Assembly (NCBI GenBank): GCA_023441055.1
Contig: JAEZQY010000041.1
Location: forward strand, 132,454 to 196,453
DNA from: Bacillota bacterium
GTDB taxonomy: Bacteria; Bacillota; Bacilli; Paenibacillales; UBA4045
Direction of reading: 5' to 3'
DNA length: 64,000 nt
Positions within the stretch are counted from its first letter, which is position 1, and each line of letters starts with the position of its first letter. The translations under genes and the position numbers were made by a program. Shown in pieces: positions 26,346 to 35,664 of this stretch. Under the pieces are notes generated by a model, which was not told the origin of the DNA, searched no databases, and saw nothing but the letters and a program-made list of their open reading frames with translations.

Positions 26346-27008
26346 TTACTCGCCCATCTTCTTCGGCTCACCATAATCGATCCCTAAGGTATCTACTGTC
26401 ATCTTCTCGATAACCTGATCGACCATTGGCCGATCCTGAGCGCCGCGCTCCACACTGACGATCCTGTCTACAACCTCCATACCCTCGATCACGCGGCCGA
26501 AGGCGGCATAATCGCCGTCCAGATGGCTAGCGTCCGCCACCATAATGAAGAACTGAGAGCCAGCCGAATCTCGGCTAGCGCCATTGCGCGCCATCGCGAT
26601 CACACCCCGAGTATGCCGCAGCGCATTATAGATGCCATTGTTCTTGAATTCGCCTTGGATTGAATAGCCTGGACCGCCCATGCCCGTACCCTCCGGGTCA
26701 CCGCCTTGAATCATGAATCCGGGGATGACGCGGTGGAAGATCAGCCCATCATAGAAGCCTTGGTTCGCAAGCCAGACGAAATTCGCGACCGTATTCTGAG
26801 CCAGCTTCGGGTACAGCTCGATCTTCACTATCCCGCCATCGGCCATCTCCATCGTAACAATCGGATTATTATCACCGTTAGCGCCCGTCCCATTGTTATC
26901 CCCATTGCCGCCACAGCCCGCTAACGCGACTGCCGCCAAGAGAATTATAGCTAATATCAGCAGTAATCTTGCCCGTCTCCCTACTCGTCCCATTGTGCCA
27001 CTCACCAT
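26346..27008 (-). CDS. Cyclophilin-type peptidyl-prolyl isomerase, lipoprotein
   Basis: 220 residues. A lipoprotein signal with Arg-rich n-region ends LAGC near residue 32, then an Asn/Gly linker and a cyclophilin domain (about 48-205). Active-site features are FHRVIPGFMIQGGDP and GSQFFI; the Trp of eukaryotic cyclophilins is absent, as usual in bacteria. It should speed proline isomerisation of exported proteins at the outer membrane face. ATG 27008 has AGTGACAGG 5 nt upstream; ATG 26993 is an alternative. Confidence 0.92.
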   Translation of the reverse strand: MVSGTMGRVGRRARLLLILAIILLAAVALAGCGGNGDNNGTGANGDNNPIVTMEMADGGIVKIELYPKLAQNTVANFVWLANQGFYDGLIFHRVIPGFMIQGGDPEGTGMGGPGYSIQGEFKNNGIYNALRHTRGVIAMARNGASRDSAGSQFFIMVADASHLDGDYAAFGRVIEGMEVVDRIVSVERGAQDRPMVDQVIEKMTVDTLGIDYGEPKKMGE

Positions 27009-27119
27009 GTTAACCTGTCACTCCGTTCATCGTTCGAATTGTCTCTGCAGATCGACTGCATCTGACAATTATAGTACACGAAACGAGCGTCAAGTTAAAG
27101 CGAGTCCGCATTTCTTAAC

Positions 27120-28883
27120 TCAAGCCAGATTAATCTCTCGAATGCGATCAGGGGACACCTTGAATTCTCGATTGATCGTCATTAAGCCATTGACCTCTTG
27201 CTGCACATCCGTTGTCTGCGTGTAGCAGAAGCCCACGACATAATCCAGATCCTTAATCGCCTGTGTAATCGCCTCGTAACGCGCTAAGAACTCTTCCTCC
27301 GTCCGTACCTGATTGCCATAGCCCCATCCACTCTCGGTCGTGAAGGCAATGCCGCCATATTCGCTAATCAAGATCGGCTGTCCCTGATAGCTGTAGCCAT
27401 CTGCGAACGGATATTTCGCGTTGTTATGGGGGATTGCATTGCTGAGCAGCTTATCTTGATCCTTATACCGCTCGAATAAGACGGAGCCGAGCTCTTCATA
27501 GTCATGCAGCGTAATGATATCCGAGATCGTATGCTCCCAACCATCATTGACAATGACTGGACGCATCTGGTCGAACGACTTGGTCAGATGATAGATCATC
27601 TCTGTGAACTGCTGCTGCTTGCGATCGTGATAGATAGCCGGCACGCCCCATGATTCGTTGATTGGCGTCCATGTGATAATACATGGATGGTTATAATGCT
27701 GACGCACAACCTCCATCCACTCACGTGTAAACCGCTCAACAGCCGTATCGTCGAACTCATAAGCAGCGGCCATCTCCGACCAGACGAGCAGCCCCTTGCG
27801 ATCGCACCAATACAGGAAGCGCGGATCCTCCAGCTTCTGGTGCTTGCGCACGCCATTGAAGCCCAGTTCCAGCGTCTTGTCGATATCCTCGATCAGCGCT
27901 TCCTCCGATGGCGGGGTCAGATGTGTATCCTCCCAGTAGCCTTGATCCAGCAGCAGGCGCTGGTACAGCGGCCGATTATTAAGGAGGATTCTGCCGCGCT
28001 CGATGGATATCTTGCGCATACCGAAGTAGGAATACACAGTATCGACCGGTTGTCCGTGCTTCTTCAAGTGAATTACCACATCATACAGGTTCGGATGATT
28101 CGGATGCCATAATTGCAGCTTCCACTCACCGACAGCTACATTGCTGATCAGCAGATCAACCGATAGTCTGGATCGTTCAAGCGTTGTCTCCGTCGATCGA
28201 ATCATCTTGCCATCATAGCTCACGGTTGTCTGCAGTGTCATGCCGTCATAACCGCTCACGCCCTCGACCTCATAGTCGAATTGAACTGTGCCCGAATCGA
28301 TATCCGGCGTCATCTTAAGCGCACTCACATACGCAGGATTGACATACTCCAGCCATACCGTCTGCCAGATTCCCGTCGTCTGAATATACCAGCATCCGAA
28401 GTTGTCTTTAATCCAGCGCTGCTTACCCCTAGGCTGCCTGCAGTCGAAGCTGTCCTCCACCCGGACAACAATTCGATTCTCCTCCTCTTCATGGATCGCA
28501 TGTGTCACATCGAATGTGAATGCCGCATAACCGCCCTCATGCACACCCACATACGTCCCATTCACCCAAACCTTCGTACGATAATCTGCTGCTTGAAAAT
28601 GAATCTTAACCGCCTTGCCTCTATGCTCACTTGGAATAGTCACACTGCGCTGATACCAGACGCAGGAATGGGCGGTCTCATCGCCTATGCCGCTTGCCTT
28701 GGTCTCATAGGTGAATGGCACTACAATCTGCTGATCAGCAGGAAGCGCACGGAACCACCCCGCTCGCTCCCCCTCATCGTTGTCATCGAATTTGAAATCC
28801 CAAGCGCCGTTCAGATTCGTCCAAGCATCGCGCACGACCTGCGGCCTTGGGTAATCCTTGATGTACTTGTGCTGAATAGACAT
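27120..28883 (-). CDS. GH2 family glycoside hydrolase
   Basis: 587 residues with GH2 sugar-binding, immunoglobulin-like and TIM-barrel domains. The acid/base Glu is in WTPINESWG and the nucleophile Glu in LISEYGG. It lacks the N-x-K motif of glucuronidases (its C-terminal block reads VNGLMTINREFK), so beta-galactosidase or another exo-activity is more likely. No signal peptide. GGAGG lies 6 nt before the ATG. It is divergent from an ArsR-type sensor across a gap with palindromic operator candidates, so that regulator probably controls it. Confidence 0.85.
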   Translation of the reverse strand: MSIQHKYIKDYPRPQVVRDAWTNLNGAWDFKFDDNDEGERAGWFRALPADQQIVVPFTYETKASGIGDETAHSCVWYQRSVTIPSEHRGKAVKIHFQAADYRTKVWVNGTYVGVHEGGYAAFTFDVTHAIHEEEENRIVVRVEDSFDCRQPRGKQRWIKDNFGCWYIQTTGIWQTVWLEYVNPAYVSALKMTPDIDSGTVQFDYEVEGVSGYDGMTLQTTVSYDGKMIRSTETTLERSRLSVDLLISNVAVGEWKLQLWHPNHPNLYDVVIHLKKHGQPVDTVYSYFGMRKISIERGRILLNNRPLYQRLLLDQGYWEDTHLTPPSEEALIEDIDKTLELGFNGVRKHQKLEDPRFLYWCDRKGLLVWSEMAAAYEFDDTAVERFTREWMEVVRQHYNHPCIITWTPINESWGVPAIYHDRKQQQFTEMIYHLTKSFDQMRPVIVNDGWEHTISDIITLHDYEELGSVLFERYKDQDKLLSNAIPHNNAKYPFADGYSYQGQPILISEYGGIAFTTESGWGYGNQVRTEEEFLARYEAITQAIKDLDYVVGFCYTQTTDVQQEVNGLMTINREFKVSPDRIREINLA

Positions 28884-28916
28884 GACATGACCTCCGCATC
28901 CTGAATGTTATTATTG

Positions 28917-29025
28917 TTAACCTATAGGTTAATTAATTGACTTCAAATGAAGTCTAATCACGTCTATTATTGACTCAATTCTCCCATTCGTCAACCCTAA
29001 GTTGATTGATTAACCTATGAGTTAT
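28917..29025. promoter_or_regulatory. Operator cluster between the GH2 gene and the ArsR-type sensor
   Basis: A perfect 16-bp palindrome TTAACCTATAGGTTAA lies at 28917-28932. A close relative, TTAACCTATGAGTTAT, lies at 29010-29025. A weaker inverted repeat, TCAACCCTAAGTTGA, lies at about 28991-29005. Such spacing suggests several sites for one dimeric regulator controlling both directions. Confidence 0.7.
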
Positions 29026-29058
29026 ATAATGAGAAAAAATACGAATGAGGGATATCCC

Positions 29059-29964
29059 ATGAACATACCCGTAACGATCGATAACATGTCCATCCTGGAA
29101 TGCTTCTCTACAGAGTCTCGCGTCCGAATAATTGAGTTGTTATCCCACAATCCGCATAGTATCAGCGAGCTAGCTGAACGATTAGGCTTGTCATCCGCCA
29201 TCATTACCAGACATATTCAGAAGCTGGAGGATGCAGGTCTCGTGCGAACCGAGAGCATTGCGGGGACAAGGGGACGCCGCAAGGTATGCCATCTTCAACA
29301 TGACGAGCTAACGCTTATACTCAAGAATCCGTCAATCGCCCCTACAGAGACCAACCACTACCACGTCTCCATTCCGGTCGGACAGTACTCACGGTATGCC
29401 GTGAAGCCAACATGCGGACTTGCATCCGAGACAGGGATTATCGGGATGCAGGACGATCCGCGGTACTTCTCCAATCCGGAGCATGTCAAGGCTAGGCACG
29501 TCTGGTTCGCAAGCGGCTATATCGAGTATCGCATTCCCAATTATCTAGTTGGAACGCAGCAGGCCAAGGAGCTGACGATTACACTGGAGATCTGCTCGGA
29601 AGCACCAGGCTTCAATGAGAACTGGCCCTCTGACATCTCCTTCTATCTGAATGATATTGAGATTGGCACATGGACCTGCCCCGGCGACTTCGGTCGAGTA
29701 CGCGGCATCCTTACCCCAGCTTGGTGGACCAACGGAACGCAGCACGGATTGCTGAAGACGCTGACGGTACGCCCTGACGGCTCTTACTTGGATGGAGTGC
29801 GGCTATCAACGGTCACTCCTGCGCAGCTGGACATCGCTATCGGCCAAGACATCGGATTCAAGATCAGTTGCCCTGACACAGCCGAGCATTGCGGCGGGGT
29901 CAGCCTGTTCGGCAGACGCTTTGGCAATTATGATCAGGACATTGAAGTCACGATTCACGTATAA
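29059..29964 (+). CDS. ArsR-type winged-helix regulator fused to a beta-rich sensor domain
   Basis: 301 residues. Residues 10-80 form an ArsR-like winged helix (ESRVRIIELLSHN, ISELAERLGLSSAIITRHIQKLE). Residues 100-301 form a beta-rich domain with WFASGYIEYRIPN, ISFYLNDIEIGTW and GILTPAWWTN, resembling a carbohydrate-binding jelly roll, with no arsenic or metal cysteines. Similar fusions occur beside glycosidase genes in Paenibacillus-type genomes, as I recall; ligand unknown. ATG 29059 has GAGGGA 7 nt upstream; ATG 29017 would overlap an operator. The AraC gene follows after 11 nt. Confidence 0.8.
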   Translation: MNIPVTIDNMSILECFSTESRVRIIELLSHNPHSISELAERLGLSSAIITRHIQKLEDAGLVRTESIAGTRGRRKVCHLQHDELTLILKNPSIAPTETNHYHVSIPVGQYSRYAVKPTCGLASETGIIGMQDDPRYFSNPEHVKARHVWFASGYIEYRIPNYLVGTQQAKELTITLEICSEAPGFNENWPSDISFYLNDIEIGTWTCPGDFGRVRGILTPAWWTNGTQHGLLKTLTVRPDGSYLDGVRLSTVTPAQLDIAIGQDIGFKISCPDTAEHCGGVSLFGRRFGNYDQDIEVTIHV

Positions 29965-29975
29965 GGAGGCCGCCA

Positions 29976-30914
29976 ATGACACACACTCCGGGGCAAAATA
30001 ACCCCTTATTCGCACCCGATCTGCTCACAAGGAACAGTTATCCGGCAGTGACGGCGTATTATTTTCGACAATGGGATGGGTTTCGGATGGCGTTCCATCA
30101 TCATAACGATACTGAAATTATGTATATCATCTCTGGCGTGTGTCAGGTCGAAGTGGATGCACATAGCGGTGCTCGGTCGCCGGACCGTGTTACATTGAAG
30201 AAGGGCGAGTTCATTATGCTGAACGCGAATACGCCCCATCGGCTGATCGTGGACGAGGCTGTGCCCTGCCGGATGCTGAACATCGAGTTTCGCTTCCTGC
30301 CTGGTGAGAGTCTGTCGCCCACTGTGCAGCAGCTCGCTGCTGAGGATGACAGCCTGCGCGCGTTGCTGGCCGTCGAGCAGGCTTATCTAGTGCTGAGGGA
30401 TTCCGATGAAGTGTACCATGGCCTCAAGAGTCTCGTGCTGGAGCTCGATCGACAATCGACCTCCGGTGGATATATGGTGCATATGCAGCTCATGCAGCTG
30501 CTCATCCGTATCGGGCGGCTGCTCCGTGAGAAGCTAACCAGCGGCGACTCGCAGACGGACTATTATGTAAAGGCGAGCATCGCCTATCTGCACCAGAATT
30601 ATGATCGGGATATTCAGGTGCGAGACGTAGCGGCGGCAGTCAATCTGCACCCCGGCTACCTGCACCGCATCTTCAAGTCATTCACAGGCAAGACATTGAC
30701 ACAATACTTGACAGAGCTGCGGATGGACAAGGCCAAGATGCTGCTGCTGCATTCCGACGTACCCATACTCGACATCTGCGACTATGTGGGCGTGGCGAGC
30801 AGGCAGTATTTTCACGAGTTGTTCAAGAGGTATACGGGTCACACACCGGCGGAATTCCGCCGTTCCATGCATGCGCACACGATACTTGAACTCGAAGAAA
30901 GTGAGGATAGTTGA
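29976..30914 (+). CDS. AraC family transcriptional regulator
   Basis: 312 residues. An N-terminal cupin sensor (FHHHNDTEIMYIISG near residue 40; KKGEFIMLNANTPH near 75) is followed by a C-terminal AraC DNA-binding domain (about 200-300) ending KRYTGHTPAEFRRS. AAGGAGG lies 8 nt before the ATG. It stands 11 nt after the ArsR-type sensor and 111 nt before the GH4 gene, so it probably activates this glycosidase cluster. Confidence 0.92.
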   Translation: MTHTPGQNNPLFAPDLLTRNSYPAVTAYYFRQWDGFRMAFHHHNDTEIMYIISGVCQVEVDAHSGARSPDRVTLKKGEFIMLNANTPHRLIVDEAVPCRMLNIEFRFLPGESLSPTVQQLAAEDDSLRALLAVEQAYLVLRDSDEVYHGLKSLVLELDRQSTSGGYMVHMQLMQLLIRIGRLLREKLTSGDSQTDYYVKASIAYLHQNYDRDIQVRDVAAAVNLHPGYLHRIFKSFTGKTLTQYLTELRMDKAKMLLLHSDVPILDICDYVGVASRQYFHELFKRYTGHTPAEFRRSMHAHTILELEESEDS

Positions 30915-31025
30915 CATTGAGAGCTCGGAATCAGTGAGGATTCTGATAACGCCTTCATCTGCGTGATTGTTATAATGAATGCATTGGCTAGGCCAGAAAT
31001 CATAGTAGGATGGAGGTTGTTCCAG

Positions 31026-32537
31026 ATGTCATTCAAGGTAGCTTTCATCGGGGCCGGGAGCATCGGATTCACACGAGGTCTGCTGCGCGATCTGATGACC
31101 GTACAGGAGTTCCACAATATCGAAGTGGCGTTCACCGACATCAATCCGCATAATCTGGAGATGGTGACCCAGCTGTGTCAGCGCGACCTGGACGAGAATG
31201 GTGTGAATATTCAGATTCAGGCAACGACTGATCGCAGAGAAGCTTTGCGCGGGGCAAAGTATATCCTCTGCACCATCCGAGTTGGCGGGCTGGAAGCATT
31301 CGCGACCGATGTGGATATCCCGCTCAAGTACGGTGTCGATCAATGCGTGGGCGATACGCTCTGCGCAGGCGGGATCATGTATGGGCAGCGCGGGATCGCG
31401 GTGATGCTGGACATCTGCCGGGATATCCGTGAGGTGGCGGCTTCGGATGCGCTGCTGCTGAATTACGCCAATCCGATGGCGATGCTCACCTGGGCCTGCA
31501 ACAAGTACGGCGGTGTGAATACAGTCGGGCTCTGTCACGGCGTGCAGCACGGTCATCATCAGATTGCAGAAGTGTACGGCCTGAAGCAATCGGAAGTCGA
31601 TATCATCTGTGCAGGCATCAATCATCAGACCTGGTATATCCAGGCCAAGCATAACGGCAAGGATCTGACCGCCGGCTTGCTTGAAGCATTCGAGCAGCAT
31701 CCGGATTACAGCCGCACCGAGAAGGTGCGTATCGACATGCTGCGCCGATTCGGCTACTACAGCACGGAGTCGAACGGACATCTCAGCGAATATGTACCAT
31801 GGTATCGCAAGCGTCCGGATGAGATTCAAGAATGGATTGATCTGGGCAGCTGGATCAACGGCGAGACAGGCGGCTATCTGCGCGTATGCACAGAGGGGCG
31901 CAACTGGTTCGAGACCGACTTCCCAAACTGGATGAAGGATCCCGCGTTGGCTTATGAGGTGGAGAAGCGCAGTCAAGAGCATGGCTCTTATATCATTGAA
32001 GGCTTGGAGACAGGACGTGTATATCGGGGACACTTCAATCGAGTGAACAATGGCGTCATCACGAACCTGCCGAATGACGCTGTGATTGAGGCGCCGGGCT
32101 ATGCGGATGCCAATGGCATCTCGATGCCGGTCGTAGGCGACCTGCCGCTCGGCCCCGCCGCCGTATGCAACGTCAGCATCTCCGTTCAGCGGCTGGCTGT
32201 GGAGGCTGCCGTACATGGCGATGATCAGCTGCTCCGCCAGGCGTTCATGATGGATCCGCTCGTCGGTGCCGTCTGCAATCCCCGCGAGATCTGGCAGATG
32301 GTCGACGAGATGCTCGTTGCGGGCGAGGCTTGGCTGCCGCAATATGCCAGCGCGATCGCGGAAGCGAAAGAGCGGCTGGCTTCCGGCAACCTGCTGCCAA
32401 CTCGCGATGGCTACAAGGGCGCGGCCCGACTGCACGTGAAATCGGTCGAAGAGATGCAGCAAGACCGCGACGCCGCGAACAGGAACGCCGGCGAAGCCGA
32501 CAAGGGCAAGGAACGCGCCGCTACAACAGCGGAGTAG
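31026..32537 (+). CDS. GH4 family alpha-galactosidase/alpha-glucosidase (MelA-like)
   Basis: 503 residues. GH4 enzymes use NAD+ and Mn2+ and cleave by transient oxidation. The Rossmann motif is VAFIGAGSIGFTRGLLRDL (residue 4 on), NYANPMAMLTWA is the conserved substrate/NAD block, and LCHGVQ and INHQTWY supply metal ligands (Cys, His). The last 25 residues are a charged low-complexity tail. GGAGG sits 9-10 nt before the ATG. Downstream of two regulators on the same strand. Confidence 0.92.
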   Translation: MSFKVAFIGAGSIGFTRGLLRDLMTVQEFHNIEVAFTDINPHNLEMVTQLCQRDLDENGVNIQIQATTDRREALRGAKYILCTIRVGGLEAFATDVDIPLKYGVDQCVGDTLCAGGIMYGQRGIAVMLDICRDIREVAASDALLLNYANPMAMLTWACNKYGGVNTVGLCHGVQHGHHQIAEVYGLKQSEVDIICAGINHQTWYIQAKHNGKDLTAGLLEAFEQHPDYSRTEKVRIDMLRRFGYYSTESNGHLSEYVPWYRKRPDEIQEWIDLGSWINGETGGYLRVCTEGRNWFETDFPNWMKDPALAYEVEKRSQEHGSYIIEGLETGRVYRGHFNRVNNGVITNLPNDAVIEAPGYADANGISMPVVGDLPLGPAAVCNVSISVQRLAVEAAVHGDDQLLRQAFMMDPLVGAVCNPREIWQMVDEMLVAGEAWLPQYASAIAEAKERLASGNLLPTRDGYKGAARLHVKSVEEMQQDRDAANRNAGEADKGKERAATTAE

Positions 32538-32643
32538 ACAGATGTGCGAGCGCCGCTGGGCAAGTTAGCCCGGCGGCCTATCTCGCACGTTTGCGCCATG
32601 CAGCTCAGATTTCTGCGTTACAGCCAATTTTGCTGTACTTTCG

Positions 32644-32964
32644 CCTGCAGAAACTGCACATCATATCCCACGATTCACGTCATACGGACTGACCACCTGC
32701 AGAATATACATCTTAAACGTCAAAATTCGCTCGAAACCTCCTAATATGACCGCTCAGCCTGCACTTTCTGCAGGTCAGGGCTGCTGTTTTGTAAGATAAC
32801 CGTCATCCACCTGCACTTTCTACATCTCAAGAAGCTCATCAATCGATATAACCGCATTCATGACGAGCAACCCTCACTTACCGCAACAAACGCAAATCTC
32901 ACACTCATACCACTACACGCCACCTGCAGAAACTGCACATCATATCCCACGATTCTCATCATAC
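32644..32964. repeat. Phased repeat family D, region 2
   Basis: CTGCAG/CTGCAC cores lie at 32645, 32697, 32759 and 32811 (spacings 52, 62, 52) and again at 32924 (113 further on). The 42-bp stretch starting at 32644 is repeated almost exactly at 32923. The gap 32538-33255 is otherwise non-coding. Confidence 0.85.
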
Positions 32965-33062
32965 AAGCATGGGTACATTCTTACCTCAATTATTACTCGA
33001 AAACTCCAAAGTACAGCTCCTCAAACCAATTCAACACCAATAATAATTACCTCGTCATGCAC

Positions 33063-33185
33063 TCTGTAGCATCACTTTCCGACACGCCCGCACCAGTAAC
33101 CTCACATTGCACCATCCTTCAAATTTGACGCTTCATGCACCTCTTAACTCATCACGCACCATGCAGCTTCACTTTCCTCACGTTG
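33063..33185. repeat. Degenerate family C repeats
   Basis: TAGCATCACTTTCCGACRC at 33067 and GCAGCTTCACTTTCC at 33163 match family C units, about 97 bp apart, with a decayed unit between them (near 33116). Confidence 0.7.
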
Positions 33186-33255
33186 TAGCACACCGAGTTT
33201 CATTCCGCACAGATTATCTCTATAATAGAGACTATAGCTAAGGAGTGATACAACT

Positions 33256-34260
33256 ATGAAAATCAGCATGCTTGACCACACACAGGTGAGTGAAGGGCGC
33301 ACCGTGCAAGATACATTGGCCGAGGCGGTACAGCTGGCGCAGCTGGGTGAGCAGCTCGGTTACCACCGCTTCTGGCTGTCCGAGCATCACGCTTCCAAGG
33401 CGCTGGCCTCCTCGAGCCCGGAGATTCTGATCGCCCATGTCGCCTCGCAGACATCACGCATCCGAGTAGGATCCGGCGGTATTATGCTGCCCCACTACAG
33501 CGCGTACAAGGTGGCGGAGAACTTCCGGCTGCTCGAAGCCCTCTATCCTAGCCGAATCGACGCAGGGCTAGGCCGCGCCCCAGGCGGTGTACCACTTGCA
33601 ACACAGGCGCTGCAGGAGCACAAAATGATGGATATCCGCTATTACCCTCGCCAGGTTGAGGATCTAGGCGCATATCTCCATGACGCGTTACCGGAAGACC
33701 ACCGCTTCAGAAACCTGCAAGCACAGCCGTCCGTGGATACAGCGCCAGAGGTATGGCTACTAGGCTCCAGCGACGAGAGCGCCCGCATCGCGGCAGATAA
33801 GGGAGCCGCCTATGCCTTCGCGCAATTCTTCGGCACGCCTGGCGGCGAGGCGGCCATCCGCTATTACCGCGAGAACTTCCGTCCATCCGTGATGAATGAT
33901 CACAAGCCGCATACGATGATTGCGGTGTCGGTGTTCTGTGCGGATACGGAGGAGGAAGCGCGACGTCTCTCAGTCAGCGCAGAGCTATTCTTCACCCAGC
34001 TGACTAAGGGCGCTGAGCTGCCATTCTTCCCTTCTGTGGAGACGGCAGAGCGATTCCCGTACACCCCGTACGATGAATATCAGATCGCGACCCGCCGGCA
34101 GAATACCATCCTGGGCACACCAACTCAAGTTCGCGAGCAGCTTCACGCCATCCAAAACAGGTACGATGCTGATGAAATTATGATCGTCGGGATGATTCAC
34201 GATTTCGAAGCGCGCAAGCGCTCGTTCCAGCTTACAGCTGAAGCGTTATTAGCCGATTAA
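33256..34260 (+). CDS. LLM class flavin-dependent oxidoreductase
   Basis: 334 residues with a luciferase-like TIM barrel. FWLSEHHASKALASSSPEI near residue 38 and GSGGIMLPHYSAYKVAE near 72 are the flavin-site blocks of the YwcH/YvbT group; LGRAPGG follows near 115. It likely uses reduced FMN or F420-like flavin on an unknown small substrate. AAGGAGTG lies 8 nt before the ATG, and a TATAAT at 33222 may be its -10. Single gene. Confidence 0.9.
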   Translation: MKISMLDHTQVSEGRTVQDTLAEAVQLAQLGEQLGYHRFWLSEHHASKALASSSPEILIAHVASQTSRIRVGSGGIMLPHYSAYKVAENFRLLEALYPSRIDAGLGRAPGGVPLATQALQEHKMMDIRYYPRQVEDLGAYLHDALPEDHRFRNLQAQPSVDTAPEVWLLGSSDESARIAADKGAAYAFAQFFGTPGGEAAIRYYRENFRPSVMNDHKPHTMIAVSVFCADTEEEARRLSVSAELFFTQLTKGAELPFFPSVETAERFPYTPYDEYQIATRRQNTILGTPTQVREQLHAIQNRYDADEIMIVGMIHDFEARKRSFQLTAEALLAD

Positions 34261-34353
34261 CCTGCGAAGTAGACAATTGAAAACCAACCTAGACGACCAA
34301 CACCGTATCCAAGAGGTACGTATCATGGAGGTCTCCAAGCGGTACATGGCCAT

Positions 34354-34398
34354 AATTAAATTCGGTCACTAGCCAATGGCTAGTGACCGAATTTAATT
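34354..34398. terminator. Bidirectional terminator, perfect 21-bp stem
   Basis: AATTAAATTCGGTCACTAGC(C) pairs perfectly with its complement around AAT. It lies between the convergent LLM and CE7 genes; the A/T ends serve as U-tracts both ways. Confidence 0.9.
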
Positions 34399-34410
34399 CT
34401 TACACTTTGT

Positions 34411-35376
34411 CTAATCCTGCAAGAAAAATTGATAGATCATATCATTAATTCCCGGCAAGCCCTCATGGCCGAAGTCGGGGTAAATCTCCAGTCTCTTCGG
34501 TGAGGTGATCTTATTATAAGCGGCAAATTGTGTGGATGGCGGGCAGATCGTATCCATTAGCCCTACGCCCATCAACACCTCACCGCGAATGCGATGCGCC
34601 AGATGCTGCAGATCAATATAGCCTAGCTTCGTGAAAATCTCATCCTCGCGCTTATGCTGCGGATCGAAGTGGCGGAAGTAGGCTCTCAGCTCCGCATACG
34701 CATCCTTCGCCAAATCCATCTCCCACACGCGGCGGTAATCGGACAGGAATGGATAGATTGGAGCGAGCTTCTTCACCCGCGGCTCCAGCGAGGCGCAGGC
34801 CAATGTCAGCGCCCCACCCTGCGATCCACCCGCAGCATAGACACGCTCGGGATCAACACCCTCGAGCCCCATTGCGATTCCAGCAAGCTGTGCGGTGTCC
34901 AGGAAGATATGGCGGAACAACAAATCATGCGGATCCTCGCTATCCAAGCCTCGGATAATATGTCCGTTCAGCGTATTCCCCTTCACGCCGCCTGTATCCT
35001 CTGACTTGCCGCCCTGACCGCGCGCGTCCATAGCGAGCACCGTGAAGCCTGCCGCGACGAAGCCCAGATGGTCTGTCCAATAGCCGGAATGACCGGAGTA
35101 GCCATGAAAGTTGATCACCGCTGGACTAGGCGTTTGCGACGCACGTATCGGCTTGTAATATTTCGCATGTATGCGCGCGCCCCGAACTCCTGTAAAATAC
35201 AAATCATAGCACACTGCAAATGGTGTCTTGAAGCTGCTCTCTACGAGTTCGATCTGTGGATCAACCGCCCGCATCTCAGCGAGCGCGGCATCCCAATATT
35301 CCTCGAAATCGGCGGGACGCGGATTAATTCCCTGGTACTGCTTCAGTTCTTCAAGTGGCTTATCAACAAGTGGCAT
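34411..35376 (-). CDS. axe: Acetylxylan esterase / cephalosporin-C deacetylase, CE7 family
   Basis: 321 residues, the usual CE7 length. The alpha/beta-hydrolase triad is visible: Ser in AAGGSQGGAL (about 181), Asp in GLMDTICPPS (about 269), His in FGHEGL (about 298). The conserved RGQGG and the start MPLVDKPLEELKQY are CE7 marks. It removes acetyl groups from short xylo-oligosaccharides in the cytoplasm. ATG 35376 is chosen: GGGAGG lies 10 nt upstream, whereas ATG 35385 is too close to it. Confidence 0.95.
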   Translation of the reverse strand: MPLVDKPLEELKQYQGINPRPADFEEYWDAALAEMRAVDPQIELVESSFKTPFAVCYDLYFTGVRGARIHAKYYKPIRASQTPSPAVINFHGYSGHSGYWTDHLGFVAAGFTVLAMDARGQGGKSEDTGGVKGNTLNGHIIRGLDSEDPHDLLFRHIFLDTAQLAGIAMGLEGVDPERVYAAGGSQGGALTLACASLEPRVKKLAPIYPFLSDYRRVWEMDLAKDAYAELRAYFRHFDPQHKREDEIFTKLGYIDLQHLAHRIRGEVLMGVGLMDTICPPSTQFAAYNKITSPKRLEIYPDFGHEGLPGINDMIYQFFLQD

Positions 35377-35500
35377 CTGGTTCATTCCTCCCGCATGGTG
35401 TAATCTCCCCCTATTTTAGTACCGGATCAACGGGATTGCAACGGCGAATTGCACTGTGGACACGTACATAACTAGGTGTGAGCACATACACATCTAGGTA

Positions 35501-35528
35501 TGGACATAAATTGAATTTCTGGTACTAT
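35501..35528 (+). promoter_or_regulatory. Putative promoter of the GreA-like gene, with upstream direct repeat
   Basis: -35 TGGACA (35501-35506), 16-bp spacer, -10 TACTAT (35523-35528). An approximately 20-bp near-direct repeat (ACATAACTAGGTGTGAGCA and ACACATCTAGGTATGGACA) at 35466-35506 overlaps the -35. Confidence 0.5.
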
Positions 35529-35580
35529 TAATATAGGACGCCGTCTAGGGGGTCTATTTTATCATACGGAGGTTTGGATC

Positions 35581-35664
35581 ATGCGCGACTTGATGGCGTG
35601 CCGCAACAGCGCTTTACCGTTCACTGTCGAGGGAAATGGAGGTGAGTCCTTCTATGAACCTTAG
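35581..35664 (+). CDS. Possible 27-residue leader ORF before the GreA-like gene
   Basis: GGAGG lies 9 nt before an ATG; the frame reads MRDLMACRNSALPFTVEG and ends at TAG 35664, 11 nt inside the start of the next gene. Strong ribosome-binding site and overlap suggest translational coupling or an attenuating leader. No known peptide family recognised; coding status is unproven. Confidence 0.45.
   Translation: MRDLMACRNSALPFTVEGNGGESFYEP

Noticed and set aside
31029..32462. 477-codon open frame antisense to the GH4 gene
   Set aside because: No recognisable domains, no ribosome-binding site; a mirror of codon bias in a well-supported gene.
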